Shown: piece by piece, positions 6,811 through 12,535 of the stretch | How the letters are laid out: the number at the start of each line of letters is the position of its first letter | Position numbering within the stretch: the stretch's first letter is position 1 | Assembly: GCA_012517635.1 (NCBI GenBank) | Contig: JAAYUP010000231.1 | Location: 1 to 12,535 of the forward strand | Direction: 5' to 3' | DNA length: 12,535 nt | Source: Candidatus Atribacter alterifermentans | GTDB taxonomy: Bacteria; Atribacterota; Atribacteria; Atribacterales; Atribacteraceae | The notes under the pieces: model-generated | The model's database searches: none | What the model saw: only the letters and a program-made list of their open reading frames with translations | Told to the model about the DNA's origin: nothing | Program-made: the position numbers and the translations under genes

Positions 6811-7839
6811 ATGAAAAGTAAAATGAAAGCTTTCGTCTGTCGGGGACCAAAACAGTTTTCTTTAGAAGACGTAGAGATAGGCGAGCCAGAAATTGGGGAA
6901 GTCAAGTTGAGAGTTTTATATGCCGGCATTTGTGGTTCTGATTTATCCATTGTTCATGGGCGAAATCCTTTTGCCAGTTATCCACTCATTCCTGGTCATG
7001 AGTTTGTCGGAGAGGTTGTTGAATCAAAAGATGCTTCTTTCCAAACTGGTCAACTCGCAGCTGTCATGCCGGTAGTTGGATGCGGAGAATGCGAATCCTG
7101 TCGATTGGGGAATGTCAACCGTTGTCGAAAAGTTAAATTATATGGTGTTCATATGAATGGAGGATTTGCCGAATACGTCTTGGTCAAAGCCAAAAATTTA
7201 ATTCCTTTTGAAGAACCGATTCAACCAAATCAAGCGGTATTTTCTGAGCCATTGGCAGTTGGGGTTCACGCCAATCGAATCAATGGGACGAACCCAAAGG
7301 ATTCTATTGCTATTATCGGTGGAGGAATAATCGGATCGGTCATTTTAAAAGTAGCCAAGGTTTTGGGAGCTAAATCAATAACCGTTATTGATGTGATTGC
7401 TGAAAGATTAGAACGATCGCTTCTATTGGGCGCTCAAGATGTAATCAACAGTTCTCAACATGATTTAAGAGAACTGAGTAAAAATCAGTATTACGCTGGG
7501 AAATATGATAGTGTTTTTGATGTTGTCGGAAATGATGAGACTCTCGATATTGCTCTGGATTTATTAAAACCAGCCGGAAAATTGGTATTGGTGGCGGTTC
7601 CTTCAGGAGAGAAACGAAATATTGATGTATTAAAGATTTTTTCTCAAGAAAAAGTACTCACTGCATCTCGCACCTATTCCCGAGAAGATTTTATACGTGC
7701 GTTGGAACTGATCCCAACCCATCAAGTGTATCCCTCAGACTTTATTACCCGTGAATATCCTTTCAGTTCAATTGATTTTGCTTTAGATCGGGCTGAAAAC
7801 TCAAAAAATGAAGAGTTAAAAATCATAGTGAAAATGTGA
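6811..7839 (+). CDS. Zinc-dependent medium-chain alcohol/polyol dehydrogenase
   Basis: 342 residues, the typical length for the medium-chain dehydrogenase family that includes sorbitol, threonine and L-gulonate dehydrogenases. Catalytic zinc ligands are Cys41 (GICGSD), His63-Glu64 (PGHEF) and possibly Glu146 (SEPLA). Four structural zinc cysteines lie at 91, 94, 97 and 105. The Rossmann motif IIGGGIIG (168-175) binds the cofactor, and Asp194 at the end of the second strand favours NAD(H) over NADP(H). GGAGG (6797-6801) stands 9 nt before the ATG and only 19 nt after the lgt stop. The substrate cannot be read from sequence. Placement 29 nt before uxaE suggests a role in uronate metabolism, for example reduction of fructuronate or tagaturonate, or oxidation of an aldonate. 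That is inference, and a generic sugar-alcohol dehydrogenase is the alternative. Confidence 0.88.
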   Translation: MKSKMKAFVCRGPKQFSLEDVEIGEPEIGEVKLRVLYAGICGSDLSIVHGRNPFASYPLIPGHEFVGEVVESKDASFQTGQLAAVMPVVGCGECESCRLGNVNRCRKVKLYGVHMNGGFAEYVLVKAKNLIPFEEPIQPNQAVFSEPLAVGVHANRINGTNPKDSIAIIGGGIIGSVILKVAKVLGAKSITVIDVIAERLERSLLLGAQDVINSSQHDLRELSKNQYYAGKYDSVFDVVGNDETLDIALDLLKPAGKLVLVAVPSGEKRNIDVLKIFSQEKVLTASRTYSREDFIRALELIPTHQVYPSDFITREYPFSSIDFALDRAENSKNEELKIIVKM

Positions 7840-7868
7840 TAAATGGTTAATATGAGGAGGATTAAACT

Positions 7869-9362
7869 TTGATCCAAATTGCTTCTGATCTGGTAAAAAA
7901 GATCGCTGAAGAGAGAAATAAGATTTTACAAATTATTTCTTTGGTTTGGGAATATCAACCTTATAACTCAAAATTGATCCCGGTGATGGGTCCTGAAGAG
8001 AAATACTTAGGTGTGTGGAGCTTGGAAAAGACTCCAATATTCAAGGATCCCTGGATCGAAAATCAAAAATTCTATAATAATTTTTCCTTTACCATCTATC
8101 CTTATAGTTTCGAGAATTATCAACTTTTGTCACAAGAAATCCTTTCTCTTAAACCGGAAACATGCGGGGTTAAACCTTCTTTTGGTACCGGAGACCGGTT
8201 GGGGTTAGTATCCGCAGCTCATTTAAATGTTTTAAAAAAATATGAAGTTTTTCCGATTATTGCTCAGCAATCACCAAGGGAATTGAAAAAAACTGAACGA
8301 ACCTTTCAATCGGTATTGCTCGACGCTGCCTGGGGAGCTTTTGCAAGTGGATATCGGGGGAGGTTTGGTGCCGATGCTGACCATATCAAAGACGAATATT
8401 TTTTGCAACAGGCAATAAATAGTGGATATAGCTTTTATACTCTGGATGTGAGCGAGCATATTGAAAAAGAGTTCTTGTTCCAATCGGAAAGGGATTTAAA
8501 TCAAGCCTATCAAAAAATGAATCCCGATCAACTGGATTTATTGAAAAGATATTTAGGTCGAAGTTATTCTCTGGGTGACGGTTTTCAAGTCATTTTCAAT
8601 GAAGAAAATTTACTCCGAATCGTTCTTTCCTTATATCCGGTCCTTGGTTTTATTGAACAAATGAATAGCATTCTTGATGAGCGATTAACCAATTATGACC
8701 TCGAAATTTCTTTAGATGAAGGCGAAGTTCTCACTTCGAACGAAACACATTTTTTCTTATCAGAAGAGCTTCATCGAAGAGGTGTTGATTTTCAAAGTTT
8801 GGCATTGAAATTTCCTGGATCTTTTGAAAAAGGCGTTGATTATCGAGGAGATATAAATCAATTTCGGGAAAATCTCAGGGGACAGGTTTTGATTGCCGAA
8901 AATATTGGTGGTTATCGTTTGAGCCTTCATTCTGGAAGCGACAAGATGATGATTTATCCCACCTTTTTTCAAGAAACTCATGGACTTTTTCATATTAAAA
9001 CTTCCGGAACATCATGGCTTAAGGCTTTAGAAGTGGTTTCTGTTTTTAATCCAGAATTATTTCGAAAAATTTACACTTTGAGCTGGGAGAATTATTCTGA
9101 TAATTGCAGAGACTATCAGGTTTCATTCAAAATTAATGAAATACCAGCTGATTTAGAATATATACCGGATAAAAAGCTCCAGGATTTTTTGAAGAATGAC
9201 TCAGTCCGACAGCTCCTTCATATTTCCTATGGGTCGATTCTAAAAGAATATCGAAAAGAGCTTTATCACTTCCTTTTTGATTGTCGAGAAGACCATTATC
9301 AAAGGGTTGAGGAAAATATTGAAAAACACTTAAAAACTCTTAGGAGTTATTCCTTTGAATAA
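7869..9362 (+). CDS. uxaE: Tagaturonate/fructuronate epimerase, UxaE family
   Basis: 497 residues, close to the Thermotoga maritima UxaE that I recall at about 480. UxaE is a metal-dependent epimerase interconverting D-tagaturonate and D-fructuronate, which links galacturonate breakdown to the glucuronate route. Family motifs recognised by eye are FGTGDRLGL (105-113), AQQSPREL (132-139), AAWGAFASGYRGRFGADADH (153-172), SLDE (281-284), LSLHSGSDK (351-359) and HIKTSGTSWL (375-384). The Asp and His residues in these motifs are the likely metal and substrate ligands. The start is TTG, supported by GAGGAGG (7854-7860) 8 nt upstream; no ATG lies nearby in frame. It probably shares a transcript with the dehydrogenase before it. 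No uronate isomerase, mannonate dehydratase or KDG kinase is present in the window, so the rest of the pathway must lie elsewhere. Confidence 0.8.
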   Translation: MIQIASDLVKKIAEERNKILQIISLVWEYQPYNSKLIPVMGPEEKYLGVWSLEKTPIFKDPWIENQKFYNNFSFTIYPYSFENYQLLSQEILSLKPETCGVKPSFGTGDRLGLVSAAHLNVLKKYEVFPIIAQQSPRELKKTERTFQSVLLDAAWGAFASGYRGRFGADADHIKDEYFLQQAINSGYSFYTLDVSEHIEKEFLFQSERDLNQAYQKMNPDQLDLLKRYLGRSYSLGDGFQVIFNEENLLRIVLSLYPVLGFIEQMNSILDERLTNYDLEISLDEGEVLTSNETHFFLSEELHRRGVDFQSLALKFPGSFEKGVDYRGDINQFRENLRGQVLIAENIGGYRLSLHSGSDKMMIYPTFFQETHGLFHIKTSGTSWLKALEVVSVFNPELFRKIYTLSWENYSDNCRDYQVSFKINEIPADLEYIPDKKLQDFLKNDSVRQLLHISYGSILKEYRKELYHFLFDCREDHYQRVEENIEKHLKTLRSYSFE

Positions 9363-9410
9363 GGAAAGACCTAAAAATTGTTGGGCTATTGTCTAAATAA
9401 TTACAGAAAA

Positions 9411-9451
9411 GTCCTTTTTTGATCAATAAAGAATTGATTAAAAATAAGGAC
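9411..9451. other. Long imperfect inverted repeat (17-bp hairpin) between uxaE and the HAD-Nudix gene
   Basis: The 5' arm 9411-9427 and 3' arm 9433-9451 pair around the loop AAAGA. From the loop outward there are six pairs (ATCAAT with ATTGAT), one G-U pair, five T-A pairs, a 2-nt bulge (9445-9446) and five more pairs (GTCCT with AGGAC). It starts 49 nt after the uxaE stop and ends 29 nt before the next start. No T-run follows the 3' arm on the plus strand, so a standard terminator is uncertain. An operator for a dimeric repressor, an mRNA-stabilising hairpin or a terminator variant are all possible. Confidence 0.6.
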
Positions 9452-9480
9452 AAACTTTATTTCACCTTTCTGGAGGTTGT

Positions 9481-10716
9481 ATGTTTATTGATGATTTTGA
9501 GCTTTTTTTGTTTGATGCGGATGGGGTAATCTATATTGGAGACCAACCTTGCTTAGGTGCAGCCGAAGTCATAAGTTGGTTACAAAAACGAGGGAATGGC
9601 GTTAGAATTCTAACCAACGATTCACGTTTTTCTCGGGAAGAAATCCAAGAAAAACTATCAAGAATGAATGTTTTTTTGGATAAGGAAGATATCATTACCG
9701 CTTCTTGGTGCGCAGCCTCCTATTTACAGAAAATGAAAGCATCGAAAGTATTGGTTGTGGGAACTGATGCTTTAAAAAGAGAAATCACTGAAATGGGAGT
9801 CACCCTTGTTGATGATTCCCCTGAAGCAATTGTCATAGGATTTAATGAAGACTTAAAATTAAAAGAGATCCAACAAGCTATTCACTATGTTGAACGGGGA
9901 GTTGCTTTTATTGCTACCAATGGTGATATTTCATATCCAACTCCACAGGGAAGACAACCGGCGACCGGTTCAATAGTGAGATTAATCGAAAACGTTACTG
10001 GGCAGAAAGCTTTTATTATTGGGAAACCGTCATCGTTCATTTTTCAGATTGCCCAAAATGGTTATTCCCCTGAAACAAGAACAATTATGATTGGTGATAG
10101 TCCGGAAATTGATATTTTAGGAGCACACCAGGTGAATATTCCAGCGGTTTTAGTTTCAACTCAGTCGATTCAGTATCCCACTTTACGAGATTATCGTGTT
10201 CCTGACGGACAAGTCAATAATCTTTTTCAGCTTTTTGAGGAATCATTCCAGCTGAATCTCTGGCAAAAACCGGATTTTCCCTGGCCGGAAAAGATAGAAA
10301 TAGCTGTTGCCGCTTTTATTATTAGTAAGAATAAACAGGTTTTATTGATTAAAAGAAAAGATAATTCCTATTGGGCACTGCCAACTGGTAAAGTGGAACG
10401 AGGAGAAACTCTTGAAGAAGCGGTTGTTCGTGAAATAAAAGAAGAATTAAATCTTAAAATAAGAGTAAAGTATTTGGTGGGTCTCTATTCTCACCCTTCG
10501 GATCAAGTATTGAGTTATAGTTCTGGAGAAACCATTCAGTTTGTTACCGTTTGTTTTTTTTGTGAGGCAAAAGAGGGTGATTTGAGAAACAATCAATCCG
10601 AAATTTTAGAATCCGGTTTCTATTCGGTTTCACAATTTCCTCAACCGATGGTTAATTCTCACTTGCGATGGATTGAAGATGGGTTAAGAGAAGATAGGTT
10701 GACAATATTTCGTTAG
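9481..10716 (+). CDS. HAD-IIA (NagD-like) phosphatase fused to a Nudix hydrolase
   Basis: 411 residues in two domains. Residues 1-255 are a NagD/p-nitrophenylphosphatase-like HAD-IIA enzyme: DADG with Asp12 nucleophile and Asp14, TND (45-47), the C2-cap segment ATNGDISYPTPQGRQPATGS (145-164), GKPS with Lys182, and IGDSPEID with Asp206 and Asp211. Residues about 272-405 are a Nudix domain whose box runs 303-325: G303, E309, then R317-E318...E321-E322. The glycine usual near the end of the box is Asn324. HAD-IIA enzymes remove phosphate from nucleotides or sugar phosphates, while Nudix enzymes split nucleoside diphosphate-X compounds. Successive action on one substrate is an attractive guess. 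GGAGG (9472-9476) lies 4 nt before the ATG, a slightly short gap. The znuA frame begins within 50 nt. All core catalytic residues are present, so both domains look active; substrates are unknown. Confidence 0.88.
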   Translation: MFIDDFELFLFDADGVIYIGDQPCLGAAEVISWLQKRGNGVRILTNDSRFSREEIQEKLSRMNVFLDKEDIITASWCAASYLQKMKASKVLVVGTDALKREITEMGVTLVDDSPEAIVIGFNEDLKLKEIQQAIHYVERGVAFIATNGDISYPTPQGRQPATGSIVRLIENVTGQKAFIIGKPSSFIFQIAQNGYSPETRTIMIGDSPEIDILGAHQVNIPAVLVSTQSIQYPTLRDYRVPDGQVNNLFQLFEESFQLNLWQKPDFPWPEKIEIAVAAFIISKNKQVLLIKRKDNSYWALPTGKVERGETLEEAVVREIKEELNLKIRVKYLVGLYSHPSDQVLSYSSGETIQFVTVCFFCEAKEGDLRNNQSEILESGFYSVSQFPQPMVNSHLRWIEDGLREDRLTIFR

Positions 10717-10761
10717 AAGATGAAAAACTGAAAAAGTAGCATAACTCATGGAGGTATGGCA

Positions 10762-11655
10762 ATGAAAATGAAGATTTTTTTACTCATTTTCTTTTTATTA
10801 TGTTCATTAAATCTTGTTTTTAAAGGAAATCAATATATAGAAGCACAGGAAAACCCAATTCAAATAGTAGCTTCAATTTCTCCTTTAGCCGACTTGGTAA
10901 CTCAAGTGGGAAGTGAAAGAGTCAGTGTTCATCTCCTGGTCCCGAATGGTGTGAGCCCACACACCTTTGATCCAAAACCGTCAGATATAAAAAAACTTGA
11001 ACAAGCTGATTTATTTTTCATTGTTGGTTTAGGTCTTGAAATGTTTGCCTATGATATGGCTCAAGCAGTAAGGAATAACCTTGAACTCTTGGAATTGGGG
11101 AAAAAGATTGAAGTTTTAGACGATCCAGAGGAAAATGATCATGAGCATCAATTTGGGAACCCTCATGTATGGGTTTCATTGCGGAATCTTTCAATTTTAG
11201 CTGAATCGGTAGCCGAAGCAATAATAAAGGTTGATCCCGATAATAAAGAAATTTATTTAAAAAATGCTCAATCCTATAAAGAACAATGCCAGCAATTGGA
11301 TCGATGGTTTGGTGAAAAAGTAAAAAATTTAAAAACCCGTCATTTTATTGCACAACACTCAGCCTGGAGTTATTTAGCACGGGATTACAACCTTGTCCAA
11401 ATAGGTGTTATTGAGGAAAAACCTGGAGAAGAACCATCTCCAAAGAAGATCAAATCCCTCATTGATGACTTAAAAATTTCAGAGAACCCAGTCATTTTTG
11501 CCGAACCCCAATTAAATCAGAAAACGGCACAGATTTTATCACAAGAAACAGGAGTGAAGGTTATTATCCTTGACCCCCTTGGATCATATCCCAATGTTCC
11601 TTTTTTGGAAACGATGAAGGATAATTTAGAAAAAATTATAGAAGCAATGCAATAG
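10762..11655 (+). CDS. znuA: Zinc/manganese ABC transporter substrate-binding protein (ZnuA/TroA, cluster A-I)
   Basis: 297 residues with an N-terminal signal peptide: two lysines, a hydrophobic core at about 5-20 and a likely cleavage after Ile-Glu-Ala (26-28). There is no convincing lipobox, so it is probably a free periplasmic or secreted protein. Expected metal ligands are His67 (SPHTF), His135 (NPHVW), His199 (QHSAW) and Asp271 (LDPLG). The histidine-rich loop of many zinc-specific members is reduced to DHEH (126-129), so zinc versus manganese preference is open. I chose ATG 10762 because GGAGG (10750-10754) is 7 nt upstream; the in-frame ATG at 10756 directly follows the ribosome site. 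It lies 45 nt after the HAD-Nudix stop and could share its transcript. The ATPase and membrane subunits do not follow; the next element is an unrelated T-box. Confidence 0.88.
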   Translation: MKMKIFLLIFFLLCSLNLVFKGNQYIEAQENPIQIVASISPLADLVTQVGSERVSVHLLVPNGVSPHTFDPKPSDIKKLEQADLFFIVGLGLEMFAYDMAQAVRNNLELLELGKKIEVLDDPEENDHEHQFGNPHVWVSLRNLSILAESVAEAIIKVDPDNKEIYLKNAQSYKEQCQQLDRWFGEKVKNLKTRHFIAQHSAWSYLARDYNLVQIGVIEEKPGEEPSPKKIKSLIDDLKISENPVIFAEPQLNQKTAQILSQETGVKVIILDPLGSYPNVPFLETMKDNLEKIIEAMQ

Positions 11656-11685
11656 GTTTTAGGTTAGACAAATCTTCAATTCCTA

Positions 11686-11713
11686 TTGACTTTTCAATTG
11701 CGTGTGCTATATT
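11686..11713 (+). promoter_or_regulatory. Strong promoter of the T-box leader
   Basis: TTGACT (11686-11691) and TATATT (11708-11713) are 16 nt apart, and TGC directly before the -10 makes it an extended -10 as well. An overlapping TATTAT (11710-11715) gives an alternative 18-nt spacing. Transcription should start near 11720, just ahead of Stem I of the T-box. It is the clearest promoter in the window. Confidence 0.75.
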
Positions 11714-11719
11714 ATCGGC

Positions 11720-11948
11720 AAAAGTGAATAGAGAAAATGGCGATGAAGGGGAGTAGTAAGGGAAAGGAGAAACATCAGAAAACCGGTGGTTGATGCGAAC
11801 CGGCGTTTTTATTCCTTGAATCCGCCCTGGAGCCGTGGGAAAAATAGAAATTCTCACCGTGAAATACGTTAGGATATTGAGGGTGGTATTCCACTGAAAA
11901 GGGTGGCACCGCGAGCAGGCTCTCGCCCCTATGGGTGAGGGCTTTTTT
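11720..11948 (+). ncRNA. T-box riboswitch leader, probably serine-specific
   Basis: The leader contains the near-invariant T-box sequence AGGGTGGCACCGCG (11900-11913), whose TGGC bulge would pair with the uncharged tRNA 3' end. Stem I spans about 11738-11835. It shows the K-turn pair GATGA (11742-11746) and GGAG (11829-11832), AGTA (11752-11755), and the distal loop region CAGAAAACCGGTGG...CCGGC. On the 3' side TTGAA (11816-11820) precedes TCC (11821-11823), a serine codon placed where the specifier is expected. If the reading were shifted by one base it would be CCG (proline). A small GTGG/CCAC hairpin (11883-11894) precedes the antiterminator. Uncharged tRNA should favour readthrough into the aminotransferase gene; charged tRNA should let the terminator form. 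Confidence 0.93.
11919..11948 (+). terminator. T-box-controlled intrinsic terminator
   Basis: GCTCTCGCCC (11919-11928) pairs with GGGTGAGGGC (11933-11942) around CTAT, giving 10 bp with two G-U pairs, followed by six T (11943-11948). The CCCCT on its 5' side (11926-11930) can instead pair with the AGGG of the T-box motif, which is the standard switch to the antiterminator. Confidence 0.9.
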
Positions 11949-12005
11949 GTTCTTATTTGTTGTTTTTCACATCATTTAATTCGAGCTAAGTAAGGAGGTA
12001 AGATT

Positions 12006-12535
12006 ATGAAATCATCCTTTTTAATGACACCAGGGCCAACCCAAATTCCATCACAGGTCTCTTTGGCTATGGCTCAGGAGATAATACACCACCGAGTTCC
12101 AGCTTTTGGAGCTCTCTTGAAGGATATTACCGAGAAACTCCAATATGTATTCCAAACCCAAAATGACGTTTTAGTCTTCCCTGGGGCAGGAACCGGAGCC
12201 ATGGAAGGAGCTATTGTTAATTTCTTTTCTCCTGGCGATAAGGTTGCATTTGGGATTATAGGAGAATTTGGGAGCCGATGGGCGAAAATCGCTGAAATAT
12301 TTGGGCTGCAACCCATTCGCTTAGGAGGTGAGTGGGGGAAAGCGGTTACAGCACAGGACATCGACCTCCTCCTTAGTAGTGAAGCTGGAAAAGACGTAAA
12401 AGGCGTTTTTATTACCCATAACGAAACATCCACCGGAGTTTACTCGGATCTTAAATCAATTGGTGAAGTTTGCCAAAAACATAATGTTCTGTATTTAGTT
12501 GATGCGGTGAGTTCGCTGGTAGCGATTGACTGTAA
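12006..12535 (+). CDS. Class V PLP-dependent aminotransferase (alanine/serine-glyoxylate type), N-terminal part
   Basis: 176 codons are visible before the window ends, roughly the first half of a protein expected at about 380 residues. Motifs of the AGXT/SgaA/PucG group are present: TPGPT (8-12), HHR (28-30), the phosphate-binding GAGTGAME (60-67), HNETSTG (138-144) and VDAVSS (165-170), whose Asp166 should contact the PLP pyridine. The PLP lysine lies beyond the window. Such enzymes transfer amino groups between alanine or serine and glyoxylate, or substitute for SerC in serine synthesis. AAGGAGG (11992-11998) is 7 nt before the ATG. Control by a T-box with a probable serine specifier favours a serine-biosynthesis role, possibly followed by serA, but that is inference. 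The frame is open to the window edge without a stop. Confidence 0.9.
   Translation, partial: MKSSFLMTPGPTQIPSQVSLAMAQEIIHHRVPAFGALLKDITEKLQYVFQTQNDVLVFPGAGTGAMEGAIVNFFSPGDKVAFGIIGEFGSRWAKIAEIFGLQPIRLGGEWGKAVTAQDIDLLLSSEAGKDVKGVFITHNETSTGVYSDLKSIGEVCQKHNVLYLVDAVSSLVAIDC

Noticed and set aside
12074..12433. Minus-strand frame of 119 codons
   Set aside because: It lies wholly opposite the class V aminotransferase gene, whose plus-strand frame has clear motifs and a strong ribosome site.

Overview
The window is AT-rich bacterial DNA with compact gene spacing, strong GGAGG-type ribosome binding sites, two likely TTG starts and a T-box riboswitch. Lipoprotein processing (a lipobox protein and Lgt), RecD2 rather than a RecBCD-type RecD, and a UxaE-type hexuronate epimerase suggest a thermophilic or anaerobic lineage such as Atribacterota, Thermotogota or deep Firmicutes. 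The window alone cannot decide between these. I see no tRNA, rRNA, CRISPR array, transposase or phage gene.

Layout. Positions 1-704 hold a small lipoprotein gene of unknown role. Positions 705-1067 are a convergent intergenic region filled with short palindromic repeats: two tandem 42-nt units, a third diverged unit in inverse orientation, and a C/G-rich element. The recD2 helicase gene lies on the minus strand (1068-3239) and is the only minus-strand gene. Next comes a pair with overlapping ends, the peroxiredoxin gene bcp and the SfsA-family nuclease gene (3490-4672). After a 316-nt gap with a promoter candidate, five tightly spaced genes run from 4989 to 9362: two half-size permease proteins that look like paralogous halves of one transporter, the lipoprotein diacylglyceryl transferase Lgt, a zinc-dependent medium-chain dehydrogenase, and UxaE (tagaturonate/fructuronate epimerase). 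A 41-nt imperfect hairpin separates this block from a HAD phosphatase-Nudix hydrolase fusion and a ZnuA/TroA-type metal-binding protein (9481-11655). Finally, a strong promoter and a complete T-box leader (11686-11948) precede a class V aminotransferase cut off by the window end.

How the parts fit. The dehydrogenase and UxaE plausibly form a small hexuronate module, with the epimerase joining the galacturonate and glucuronate branches and the dehydrogenase acting on a keto-uronate or aldonate. This is inference from adjacency. The T-box reads most naturally as serine-responsive (specifier TCC), which fits an aminotransferase acting in serine or glyoxylate metabolism. Lgt would lipidate proteins such as the one encoded at 123-704. 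Most of the window is housekeeping or ordinary metabolic sequence. The least routine items are the covarying repeat cluster, the HAD-Nudix fusion, the split permease, the T-box-controlled aminotransferase and the hairpin at 9411-9451. I found no convincing new defence or mobile system.
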